A stretch of 64,000 bases of DNA, from positions 1 to 64,000 of the forward strand of contig NZ_JAAXPR010000004.1 of NCBI RefSeq assembly GCF_012396585.1, written 5' to 3'. Both the position numbers and the translations under genes were made by a program. Source of the DNA: Streptococcus ovuberis. GTDB lineage: Bacteria > Bacillota > Bacilli > Lactobacillales > Streptococcaceae. Below, piece by piece: positions 53,756-61,969 of the stretch. The first letter of the stretch is position 1, and every line of letters starts with the position of its first letter. The notes under the pieces were generated by a model, which worked only from the letters and a program-made list of their open reading frames with translations, did not search any database and had not been told where the DNA came from.

Positions 53756-54388
53756 TTAACCCCGGTTGACTAACATGTCGCCATGCAACGTTTGCAACTG
53801 TTTATCTAGGACTAGTTTTGCGCTACGGTCAATATAGTCTTTAAAATGTGGCGTTTCTCTGTGTTGTTCATAAGCAGTCTCATTTTGGTACACCTCAAAG
53901 AAATACCAACTATCCGGATTGTTTCTATCTGTACCAGCGTACATGACCAAAACACCAGCTTCCTGCTCCATACTTGCCTGCATCTCAGGTAAAACAATTT
54001 CTGAAAAGGCTTGACTATCGCTAACCGTCACTGTAACTAGTCGAACAGCTAACTGCTTATCATGAAAAATCCGCAAGGCTGTTGGTTTTTGAAGGAGCAG
54101 CTTGGGTGTCAAGGTGACGACCTCACGGCTAATCAACGCTTTTTGAGCCAAATCTGCGAAGGCCTTAAAATGCGGTGATTGAATATGCTCCTGATAAGCT
54201 GCTTCACTAGCGTAGCGCTCGACAACAATCTGCTGGCTGAAATCTCCAGGGAGATGGTTACCGTACATAGCTAAAGTTCCTGGCTCTAGCGCTAGCGACT
54301 GCTGAAAGTTTGTATGGCCGATTTGGCGATAGGCCTCCTCATACTCTAAGTTTAAGCCAAGACGAAAGAGTCTAAAAATTTCTGTCAT
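53756..54388 (-). CDS. Tandem antibiotic-biosynthesis-monooxygenase (ABM) domain protein
   Basis: 210 residues made of two ABM ferredoxin-like domains (about 1-100 and 110-205). Each has the final hallmark helix: EHIQSPHFKAFADL in the first and QHRETPHFKDYIDR in the second. Family knowledge: ABM proteins are cofactor-free monooxygenases, heme-degrading enzymes or quinol monooxygenases (YgiN-like). Its start overlaps the amidohydrolase gene by 4 bases. A two-domain form in one chain would make a built-in dimer. Confidence 0.85.
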   Translation of the reverse strand: MTEIFRLFRLGLNLEYEEAYRQIGHTNFQQSLALEPGTLAMYGNHLPGDFSQQIVVERYASEAAYQEHIQSPHFKAFADLAQKALISREVVTLTPKLLLQKPTALRIFHDKQLAVRLVTVTVSDSQAFSEIVLPEMQASMEQEAGVLVMYAGTDRNNPDSWYFFEVYQNETAYEQHRETPHFKDYIDRSAKLVLDKQLQTLHGDMLVNRG

Positions 54389-55311
54389 TTTTCTTCTCCT
54401 AAGTGATAAAGTCGCATCGCATTACCTGCCAAAATCTGTTCTTTTTCTTCAGCAGTGAGAGGCAATGCGTCAATAGCCTCCGCGATAACCTCGGTCGCAC
54501 CTGCTGGCAGAATGCCAAGCGGTGCATCTGTCCCAAAGAGAACATGGTCAATGCCATAATAGTCCACACAAAGTTCCAAAGCTTTGCGATTGCCTAACAG
54601 GGCTGTATCCACATAAAATTTCTTGAAATCAGCCGCCTGGTCTTCTGGCAAAATGTGCTCAATCCGCCCTGCAAAGTAGGGTACCATGGCACCACCATGG
54701 TGAACCAACATTTTGAGATTTGGAAACTCTCTAAAATAACCAGCCTGCACAATGTCTAACATCGCCTGGGTCAATTCATACTCCCAGCTAAAAATAATAT
54801 TGTTGTCCGGTTTTCGATGATCAAAGACAGGATGGAGCCAAATAGGAACCCCTGCCTTTGCTGCTGCGGCAAAGACTGGCTTAAAAGCTTGATCCGCTAT
54901 CGATTTGCCCAAATGTCGGGTGAAGAGCTGAATTCCCAAGATTTCAGGGTGGGCTGGAACAAATTCTTCCACCACGCGCACCGCATCCGTGATATGATTC
55001 ATGGCCACCATCGCCACACCGCCAGCAAAACTGTCTGAGTGCTCCTGAACAGTAGCCAGTAATTCCTCATTAGCCAGTTGCACCAGTTTCGCTGCTTCTT
55101 TGCCGTCCACATAATCCTCTGGATTAGCATTGATATAGCTGATAATCTGTCTTGTTTGATCTGGCATGGTTTCACGGCGTTTTGCCATATCGGTCAAAAC
55201 AGGATTTTGGATAAAGGGCATTTTTTTCACCAAGTCTTTATCCAAAGCCTGCATTTTGTCAAAAAACTCTGGCAATAGCACATGGGCAAACGCATCAATT
55301 TTCAAAGTCAT
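54385..55311 (-). CDS. Amidohydrolase-2 family protein (ACMSD-like)
   Basis: 308 residues, TIM-barrel of the amidohydrolase_2 group that includes 2-amino-3-carboxymuconate-6-semialdehyde decarboxylase and related non-oxidative decarboxylases. Metal and catalytic residues seen: His in IWLHPVFDHR, His-His in MLVHHGGA, Asp in LFGTDAPLG. The N-terminal HxH pair is changed to Phe8-Ala9-His10 (DAFAHVLLP), so one usual ligand is absent. It overlaps the MerR gene by 17 bases and the ABM gene by 4, so the operon is tightly coupled. The substrate is unknown. Confidence 0.85.
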   Translation of the reverse strand: MTLKIDAFAHVLLPEFFDKMQALDKDLVKKMPFIQNPVLTDMAKRRETMPDQTRQIISYINANPEDYVDGKEAAKLVQLANEELLATVQEHSDSFAGGVAMVAMNHITDAVRVVEEFVPAHPEILGIQLFTRHLGKSIADQAFKPVFAAAAKAGVPIWLHPVFDHRKPDNNIIFSWEYELTQAMLDIVQAGYFREFPNLKMLVHHGGAMVPYFAGRIEHILPEDQAADFKKFYVDTALLGNRKALELCVDYYGIDHVLFGTDAPLGILPAGATEVIAEAIDALPLTAEEKEQILAGNAMRLYHLGEEK

Positions 55312-55753
55312 CTAAACGCTCCTTCCAACTCCCAGTTTCATCAAAAATAATCCCGTACTCCTCATAATAGGTAGCCTTATTTAAAATCTCTCCTGACTCG
55401 TAAAGGTTAATTTTATGAGTCAAACGGTCAATGGAGCGCTGCAAATTGTTTTGCTTTTGCACTAGGACTGCTAATTGCTTTTTCAGCAAGGCTTCACGAG
55501 CTCCAACCGTTTTATCCCCCTGCATCAGGAGTTGGCAATAGTCTATTAAAACATCTATTGGGACACCTGAGTGCCGCAGGCAAATGACCATCTCTAACCA
55601 TTTATTCAATTCATCTGTGAAATAGCGATTGCCATTCGCTTGACGAGGAAGGCTAGGCACTAGACCAATTCGCTCATAATAGCGGATTGTATTGGGTTTG
55701 ATATCATATCGTTGAGACACTTCTGTAATCGTATAGATTTTATTTTTGGCCAT
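55295..55753 (-). CDS. MerR-family regulator (NmlR/AdhR type)
   Basis: 152 residues from the ATG at 55753. Winged helix-turn-helix (ITEVSQRYDIKPNTIRYYERIGLVP) and a coiled-coil dimerisation helix. Cys58 in VICLRHSGV aligns with the single conserved cysteine of NmlR/AdhR proteins, which sense aldehydes or nitrosative stress; a further Cys73 is present. It heads the amidohydrolase-ABM-cupin-CMD-LtrA operon and follows an aldo/keto reductase whose promoter has the layout expected for such a regulator (56872-56902). Confidence 0.85.
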   Translation of the reverse strand: MAKNKIYTITEVSQRYDIKPNTIRYYERIGLVPSLPRQANGNRYFTDELNKWLEMVICLRHSGVPIDVLIDYCQLLMQGDKTVGAREALLKKQLAVLVQKQNNLQRSIDRLTHKINLYESGEILNKATYYEEYGIIFDETGSWKERLDDFEN

Positions 55754-55794
55754 AATGGATTCCCTTCTTCCGGTTGATGAATGCATCTTCTTCT

Positions 55795-55835
55795 AGTATA
55801 CAAGATTTTTAGTCAACTGGTGGCATTTTGGTCAA
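55795..55835 (-). promoter_or_regulatory. Promoter region of the MerR-led operon with direct repeats
   Basis: -10 TATACT (55795-55800, minus). Upstream, TTGACTAAAA (55807-55816) and TTGACCAAAA (55826-55835) are direct repeats 19 bases apart. No well-placed -35 exists (TGCCAC at 19-bp spacing is the best), as is common for activator-dependent promoters. Confidence 0.45.
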
Positions 55836-55891
55836 TTCGTTCTTACAAATGGCTAACCGTCTCTTTTAGAAATAGCTACGGGACTGTCTCT

Positions 55892-56842
55892 TTAAGCCTG
55901 ACCTTCCCAGCCGCCACGCGTATTTACCCCAGCTTGTAATGCTAAGTCTTCCAATTTGACCATTTCATCCGCACTGAGAGTCATTTGACTAGCCTTGGCA
56001 GCATCTAAAACTTGCTCAACCTTTGTCACACCTAAGATGGGTGTCGTCCCACGTCCGATAGCCCAAGCTGTCGCGATTTGAGCTGGAGTTACCTGATAGT
56101 TAGTCGCCAAGCGTTGCAACTCAGCCAGCAAATCAGCTAAAGCAGGGAACAATGGATTATAGGTTCTACCACGATTTGAATCAGCTGGCATTAAGTTCTG
56201 GCTATTGTATTTACCAGACAGGGCACCTTGTTCCAACACCATATAAGAGAAAAATTGAATGTCATTTTCCTTGCAGTAATCCAGCAAGCCATCTTCCATC
56301 GCGTTACGATACAGCAGGCTAAAATGATTTTGGACTGCTGAAATTTGGACGCCAGTTGGCTTTAAGATTTCCTGGACACGTTTGACTTGTTCAAGACTGT
56401 GATTGGACACCCCAATGCGTTTCACGCGTCCTGAGGTAACCAAGCCGGCTAAGAACGGCGTCCACCGCTCCACATCTGATGCATTATGGATCCAATAGAT
56501 ATCGATGTAATCTGTTCCCAAACGGTTGAGAGAACCTTCTAGCATATCTTCGACAGGATTTTCTTTGCTATCGTCTCGCATACCTGGTGTAAATTTATCA
56601 GATAAAATGATTGCTGAGCGGTCGTATTGACCGACTAACTCTCCTAAAATCCGCTCAGATTCGCCATTGGCATATGCAAAAGCAGTGTCAAATGTATTGA
56701 GGCCCTGTTCCATGGCGACCGCAACGACTTCCTTGACATCTGCGGTGTCCAGATGATTGCCAAAGACCACATTCCCACCGGCAAATCCGCCAGTTCCCCA
56801 TGACCATGTCCCAAGTACGATTGGTGCGATTTGTTTAACCAT
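55892..56842 (-). CDS. Aldo/keto reductase with MerR-type operator
   Basis: 316 residues. Tetrad Asp52 and Tyr57 (TFDTAFAYANGE), Lys83 (ILSDKFTPG) and His119 (IYWIHNASD). It belongs to the YajO-like group, as does the enzyme at 41643-42644, but sequence differs widely. Its promoter carries a perfect palindrome in a 19-bp spacer (56872-56902), pointing to control by the MerR protein encoded 139 bases downstream. Likely role: aldehyde detoxification. AAGGAG precedes the ATG. Confidence 0.88.
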   Translation of the reverse strand: MVKQIAPIVLGTWSWGTGGFAGGNVVFGNHLDTADVKEVVAVAMEQGLNTFDTAFAYANGESERILGELVGQYDRSAIILSDKFTPGMRDDSKENPVEDMLEGSLNRLGTDYIDIYWIHNASDVERWTPFLAGLVTSGRVKRIGVSNHSLEQVKRVQEILKPTGVQISAVQNHFSLLYRNAMEDGLLDYCKENDIQFFSYMVLEQGALSGKYNSQNLMPADSNRGRTYNPLFPALADLLAELQRLATNYQVTPAQIATAWAIGRGTTPILGVTKVEQVLDAAKASQMTLSADEMVKLEDLALQAGVNTRGGWEGQA

Positions 56843-56871
56843 ATTTGATGCTCCTTTTTCTTTCTAACTAT

Positions 56872-56902
56872 AGTTTACCACTTATAGTGCACTATAAGTC
56901 AA
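56872..56902 (-). promoter_or_regulatory. MerR-type promoter: 19-bp spacer containing a perfect 20-bp palindrome
   Basis: Minus strand TTGACT (56897-56902), 19-bp spacer, TAAACT (56872-56877). The palindrome ACTTATAGTGCACTATAAGT (56880-56899) fills the spacer. Long spacers with a centred dyad are the hallmark of MerR-family targets, which twist the DNA to activate; NmlR/AdhR sites have a similar TTGACTT-start. Confidence 0.75.
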
Positions 56903-57314
56903 GTCTCTTTTTCATTTTCAAGTAGTCATTTGTACCTCAAGAGTTGTAGCTTGTGGAAAACTCTCGTAATCTAGCTGGCCTGTCAAAAAGAAGTGGCTAT
57001 TGTGAGAGGTTATGACTCGTTTCTTGAAAGGGGCTGTCCCAAGGCGATGCAAGTTCTGGTGCTAACAGCACCTCCTTTTCTGGATTTTCGTGCAGGACAC
57101 TTTAGCCTTTCTAGCTACTTTAGTGTAACCGATTAAGTGCTTGTTAGAAAGCTTGCTTTCACCTCTCCATAGCGGTAAGCTTAAACTCTATCGAATAACC
57201 TTTTTGGGGTATCGTAAAACACTCCTCGATTCTGGGGTTACCAGATTCAAGAGGAGTGCCTTTGTGTCTCAATTCAGGGAGATGCCTGGATTATTTTCGC
57301 TCACTGCCCAAACC
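56903..57314. other. Intergenic region between the reductase and the second rhamnosidase gene
   Basis: About 410 bases without a gene. A small perfect hairpin GGTGCT-AAC-AGCACC lies at 57058-57072 and the rhamnosidase terminator at 57220-57258. Nothing else is recognised. Confidence 0.45.
57220..57258 (-). terminator. Terminator of the second rhamnosidase gene
   Basis: CACTCCTC (57220-57227) pairs with GAGGAGTG (57251-57258); inner TCTGG/CCAGA also pair. The minus-strand tail is TTTTACG, 57 bases after the stop codon. Confidence 0.75.
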
Positions 57315-60143
57315 TTATGATTGATTTAATTGCTCCAATTCATTTTGGATCGACTCAATAACGTCCTGATTAACCATTCGGTTAATAATTGGGACCCGAT
57401 CAAACTGTTCCAATGGTAAATCTAAAAAGGAAAGAACCATGTCGTTTTTCTTCAAAAAAGGGATATGCTTATATATGATCTGGCTTGTAGCAACGGGGAC
57501 TGCTAAACTTTCAAAAGGTTGTTTTACACTATAAGTTGGCTTATAGGCAATTGTGGGTTGGTAATGAAACGCATACTCTCCTGCCGGCACAGTTAACAAC
57601 ATCTGATTCCCTTCTTTTCTTGCTTCTGGGTATTGATATAGTAGCTCTTCCGGGGCATGAGGTAAGACAATTGTTGCAGTTGTGTTAAAGGGAACCCTAA
57701 ACTTAAACTCTAATTGACCATCTGCTAATAGATTGCTCTCACTGACTATTAAGCCATTGATTGATTGGTAACGTGCTTTAATGTGTTTTAACTGCCACGA
57801 TGGTTGGGGTTTTAAATAAAAATGTTTAAACCCAACTCTCTCTGGATCTGACTGAATGCCTGCTGCTACTCGGTAAATCCACTCAGCAATAGAACCATAA
57901 GCATAATGATTAAGAGAATTCATACCAGTCCCAGAGATGGTACCGTCTTCAAGAACAGAGTTCCATCTTTCCCACACCGTAGTTGCTCCTAATTTAACCG
58001 CATATAACCAACTTGGGTAATCATCATTCAACAAAAGGGTATAAGCATATTCTGTCAGTCCATATTTCGAGAGCGCTTCGCACATGTACGGTGTCCCTGT
58101 AAAGCCTGTCTTTAAATGAACAGCAGACTCCAGCAATAACTTTTTCAGTCCCTCAATGGTCCTTGAGAGCGCTTCTTCAGGGACCAAATCAAAATATAAA
58201 ACCAAAACATGAGCGGTTTGAGTATTAATGGCCAAACGTCCACGCTTCGTAAAAAATTCCTCCTGAATAGCACGCTTAATGTCATCCGATAGTTTTTGAT
58301 AATGCCTAATATCCTCTTTAATCCCAAGTGCTTGAGCTGCTTTGACTAATAAACTCGTTGAATAATAGTAGAAGACTGATGCTACAAGGACGGTGTCCGT
58401 GCCCCCCATTGGAGAATTAGGATCCTTACCATCAAGGGAAAGCCAATCACCAAATTGAAAATTAGTCGTCCATAGCCGTTTTGATCCCGTTTGTACATCT
58501 TGACGTTGGATATAGTCTACCCAATCCTTCATAATCGGGTAATGGTCTTCTAAGCGTTTAATATCACCGTATTGTTCATAAAGAACCCACGGGATAACTG
58601 TTGCCGCATCAGACCACACTGCTGCTCCATTTCCCATAACAAATCCGTCTTGACTCTCCGGTTTTAGCATCGGAACCATAAAGGGAACTGAGCCATCTAA
58701 TTCTTTTTGCTCGCGACGAAGATCCTCTAGAAACTTCTGATAAAATGCTGGTGTGTACATCAGGTAACTAGCCGTTCGCGCAAATATCTGTGCGTCCCCG
58801 GTCCAGCCCAAGCGCTCATCTCTTTGAGGACAATCTGTTGGAACATCTAAAAAGTTGCCTTTTTGCCCCCATTTTATGTTTGAAATCAATTGATTAACAG
58901 CCTGGTTATCGGTTTCAATATCTCCCGTCTCCTCCAATTGACTATAAAGGGCAACTGCTTCAAAATCTTCGGGGTCAAGGCTTTCAGGAAATCCTGTTAA
59001 TTTCGCATAGCGAAAACCATAAAATGTAAAATGTGGCCTAACTATTCGTTCTTGACCGTCACTTATATAAGTAAACTTTGCTTCAGCAGTCCTCAAATTA
59101 TCACGGTAAAAATTGCCCCCCTGCAACAATTCACCAACTTCGTAGCTAACCTCAGTTCCAAGAGGTAGGGCTTGGTCAAACTCGATCCAACCCGACAAAT
59201 TCTGGCCAAAGTCAAGAACGGTCTCTCCTGCTGGTGTCCGAATCAGTTGTGGTTTGAATCTCTCATGAGCAGTTATCGGAAGCGACAAACGATCATACAG
59301 GCGTTCCGTCAAGTCTTTAGCTAATGCTACTGGAAACGTTTCTTGAACATCAATGAGATTCGCATTAAAAATTTCTCCATCATAAATGCCTGAAAACGAT
59401 ACAGGAGAAAGAGAGGTTTCCCATGATAAATCTGTTGCAATGATTTCTTCCGTTCCATCTTTATAAGTTATTATAAGTTCTGCAAGGAGCTGCCTCTGAT
59501 CACCATAGAGATTTTTATAGCCCCCGTCAAATCCTATACGCCCCTTGTACCATCCATCTCCTAGGTAAACTTGCAGACGATTTCGTCCCAAGACAGGAAA
59601 AGTTTCATACGTTTGATATTGAAGCCATAAATCATACGCATGAAAACCAGGTGACAAATATTCCTCACCAATCTTCTTACCATTTAGATAAGCCTCATAA
59701 ACACCTAGACCAAGAATATATAATCGGGCACAGGAGATGGGCTTATTGACTTGGAAATCCTTGATAAACTGAACTGGTTCTTCTTTTCCAGAGGTAATCC
59801 AATTCGCACTCCAAGCCTCATCTTGCTTTGCTGTTTCAAACCAAGACACCTCTGATAGAACTTCCTCATTGTATTCTGTCCAAATCTTCACTTGAACATA
59901 GTAACGTGTCCTAGCAGCAAATTCGAAATGGAGATAGTAATGATTATCCTTAATCCTCTCGTCTTTGCCAGTATCAAAAACGATTGATGTCATATCCGAG
60001 TCTCTAGCCAGCAACACCTGACCAGCTATTTGTTTTGAACCGCTAAGCACTACATTATCAACCTGCCAAGATACCTTGACATAATCTTTTATCCGAAACC
60101 CCAGCGGTTTGGGGATATCGTTTATTTTTAAATCAGTAATCAT
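57315..60143 (-). CDS. Alpha-L-rhamnosidase (GH78), second copy
   Basis: 942 residues from the ATG at 60143. GAGGAG sits six bases before it, whereas the ATG two codons upstream directly abuts the same box. Same domain order as the first copy: carbohydrate-binding domain (ARLYILGLGVYEAYLNGKKIG), catalytic motif DCPQRDERLGW near residues 435-447 and TTVWERWNS near 720. No signal peptide. It is clearly homologous to but diverged from the protein at 36309-39110, and its gene looks more A+T-rich. It lies 239 bases downstream of a GPH-type transporter gene, the probable entry route for its substrate. Confidence 0.92.
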   Translation of the reverse strand: MITDLKINDIPKPLGFRIKDYVKVSWQVDNVVLSGSKQIAGQVLLARDSDMTSIVFDTGKDERIKDNHYYLHFEFAARTRYYVQVKIWTEYNEEVLSEVSWFETAKQDEAWSANWITSGKEEPVQFIKDFQVNKPISCARLYILGLGVYEAYLNGKKIGEEYLSPGFHAYDLWLQYQTYETFPVLGRNRLQVYLGDGWYKGRIGFDGGYKNLYGDQRQLLAELIITYKDGTEEIIATDLSWETSLSPVSFSGIYDGEIFNANLIDVQETFPVALAKDLTERLYDRLSLPITAHERFKPQLIRTPAGETVLDFGQNLSGWIEFDQALPLGTEVSYEVGELLQGGNFYRDNLRTAEAKFTYISDGQERIVRPHFTFYGFRYAKLTGFPESLDPEDFEAVALYSQLEETGDIETDNQAVNQLISNIKWGQKGNFLDVPTDCPQRDERLGWTGDAQIFARTASYLMYTPAFYQKFLEDLRREQKELDGSVPFMVPMLKPESQDGFVMGNGAAVWSDAATVIPWVLYEQYGDIKRLEDHYPIMKDWVDYIQRQDVQTGSKRLWTTNFQFGDWLSLDGKDPNSPMGGTDTVLVASVFYYYSTSLLVKAAQALGIKEDIRHYQKLSDDIKRAIQEEFFTKRGRLAINTQTAHVLVLYFDLVPEEALSRTIEGLKKLLLESAVHLKTGFTGTPYMCEALSKYGLTEYAYTLLLNDDYPSWLYAVKLGATTVWERWNSVLEDGTISGTGMNSLNHYAYGSIAEWIYRVAAGIQSDPERVGFKHFYLKPQPSWQLKHIKARYQSINGLIVSESNLLADGQLEFKFRVPFNTTATIVLPHAPEELLYQYPEARKEGNQMLLTVPAGEYAFHYQPTIAYKPTYSVKQPFESLAVPVATSQIIYKHIPFLKKNDMVLSFLDLPLEQFDRVPIINRMVNQDVIESIQNELEQLNQS

Positions 60144-60321
60144 ACACATCTCCTCACTTCCAAGAATCCTAGATTAGTGACACTGTATCCGATCCAAGAG
60201 ACTGGAACAACAGTCCTAGTCTCTCCTTTTTATGATTGTTCACTATGTCAGACGCAGTGATTGATCAGGGCTCTAACAGACTGATTTCATCTGCCTTTAA
60301 AGCCCTGCTCAACTTGCAGAG

Positions 60322-60370
60322 GTGGGACGACTCATTGAATTCTACCGAATTACCGATTTTGTCGTCCCAC
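60322..60370 (-). terminator. Hairpin after the GPH transporter gene
   Basis: Perfect 10-bp stem GTGGGACGAC (60322-60331) with GTCGTCCCAC (60361-60370) and a 29-base loop with inner complementarity, 17 bases after the transporter stop codon. GTGGGAC-type hairpins recur between genes of many streptococci. It lacks a T-run, so termination is not certain. Confidence 0.55.
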
Positions 60371-60387
60371 TCTCGTTTAGTGCTCTT

Positions 60388-61794
60388 TTAATCCATTTGT
60401 TCTATTTCTCTTTCACCAGCCTCAGCTATTTGACGGAGTGTTTTACGGTTCTCCAATTCAGCCTTGATGAGGGGGTATTCTTTATCTAAATTGTAAAACG
60501 TTAAAATCAAAATACAAAGTGCTGAGAAGATCATAGGAATATAAATAAAGGCAGCTTTAAGAGAGAAAATAGCTGAATCCGTTTGGCTAGCAGCTTGTGC
60601 CACATAGCCACCCATACTCATCACAATACTTAAGACGACTGCTCCTAAACCAGAGCCAACTTTCTCACCGAATGTTCCAGCCGCAAAAATCATCCCATCG
60701 CTTCGAATACCTGTCTTATATTCACCATAATCCGCAGTATCACCAAGCATTGCATAGCCTGCAACAGCTACTGGAGCTAAACCAAGGCCTTTAATAACTG
60801 TACCAATCAACACCATCGTATAGTTATCAGGTGCAATGGCAATAAGACCGAGGCCAAATAGCGATAGGACGCTACCTGCAATACACAGTGTTTTTTTACT
60901 AAAACGGGTAATAACTAATGGCATTAACATTGCCCCAACAGCAATCGGCGCAAAACTCAACATTCCTAAAACAGCTACTAGTTGAATATCCCCTAGAACC
61001 CATTGCGCGTAATAGATGAGAACACCACCAAGACCTGATGAAATAAACCCAATCAAAAGGACCCCGATTACCATGAACCAATATTTGTTCTGTAGTAAAC
61101 TCGATAAACTTTGTTTTGCCGATATTTTTTGATGGTATTGAGAAGCTTCGTTGACAGAAACACGTTCTTTAGAATTTTTAAAGGTGATCAGTAGCAAGAT
61201 CGCTGAAATCAAACTATAAATAGCAGCCATTTTTGTCCATGAAGCAGTATCGGTTGTTTCACCGAAAAAATTGACTATTTTTAGCGTTGTTGATTGCAGG
61301 ACAAATGCTCCTACAAAACCAAATAACGTTCTTGAGTTAGCTAATTGTGAACGATCTTCCTGAGTTGTTGAGGTTGTTCCCATCATCGCATTATAAGGAA
61401 CCATCGTCGCTGTATAAACACCTGCCATGGCGATAATATAGGATACAGCCGCCCAAATAATTTTCCCATTAGCATCTAAGAAATTTGGAGAAGAAAAGAG
61501 AAAAATGAGCGACAAGGCGTAGGGAATAGCCATCCATAATAGCCACGGTCTTGCTTTACCGTATTTTGATTTCGTTTTATCGACAATAGACCCCATCAAC
61601 AAATCTGATATCCCATCAAAAATTCTAGCTAAACCTAGAACTACGCCCGCTGCAGCAACTGAAATACCAACAACATCTGTATAGAAAAAGGTTATGAACG
61701 TACTCGCTGTGGTTACCATCAAATTTGCAGCTAAATTCCCAAAGCCGTAGGTAATTTTTTCACTGCCAGGCATCCGATTAGTAGCTTTAGACAT
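60388..61794 (-). CDS. Glycoside-pentoside-hexuronide (GPH) family sugar transporter
   Basis: 468 residues and twelve predicted helices, a cation-coupled symporter of the MelB/XynB kind. The family signature between helices 2 and 3 is clear: ARIFDGISDLLMGSIVDKTKSKYGKARPW. No C-terminal IIA domain is present, so it is not regulated that way. It lies upstream of the second GH78 gene and downstream of the AraC gene, so the likely cargo is a rhamnose-containing oligosaccharide or glycoside. AAGGAGG precedes the ATG. A strong promoter and cre box lie directly upstream. Confidence 0.9.
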   Translation of the reverse strand: MSKATNRMPGSEKITYGFGNLAANLMVTTASTFITFFYTDVVGISVAAAGVVLGLARIFDGISDLLMGSIVDKTKSKYGKARPWLLWMAIPYALSLIFLFSSPNFLDANGKIIWAAVSYIIAMAGVYTATMVPYNAMMGTTSTTQEDRSQLANSRTLFGFVGAFVLQSTTLKIVNFFGETTDTASWTKMAAIYSLISAILLLITFKNSKERVSVNEASQYHQKISAKQSLSSLLQNKYWFMVIGVLLIGFISSGLGGVLIYYAQWVLGDIQLVAVLGMLSFAPIAVGAMLMPLVITRFSKKTLCIAGSVLSLFGLGLIAIAPDNYTMVLIGTVIKGLGLAPVAVAGYAMLGDTADYGEYKTGIRSDGMIFAAGTFGEKVGSGLGAVVLSIVMSMGGYVAQAASQTDSAIFSLKAAFIYIPMIFSALCILILTFYNLDKEYPLIKAELENRKTLRQIAEAGEREIEQMD

Positions 61795-61831
61795 AAAATA
61801 TCCTCCTTAAGAATCTCTTATTATTACCTTT

Positions 61832-61859
61832 ATTATAAAGAAAAAGGTAACGTTTTCAA
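61832..61859 (-). promoter_or_regulatory. GPH transporter promoter with overlapping cre box
   Basis: Minus strand TTGAAA (61854-61859), 16-bp spacer, TATAAT (61832-61837). TTGAAAACGTTACCT (61845-61859) fits the cre consensus WTGNAANCGNWNNCW at every defined position and covers the -35 box, so CcpA should repress this promoter when preferred sugars are present. Confidence 0.8.
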
Positions 61860-61969
61860 TGTGGTTCTTACAGGAGAAACTGGTCAAAATACAGGTGACG
61901 TTTATAACTGGCATTCTCTAAAAAAACATGTTAGCCCATTGTAGGTTAACATGTTTTGAGGTTGATAGA

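Noticed and set aside
41643..56842. Integrative element or prophage spanning the detoxification genes
   Set aside because: No integrase, relaxase, replication or phage gene and no flanking att-like repeat was seen, so I describe it only as an accessory region.
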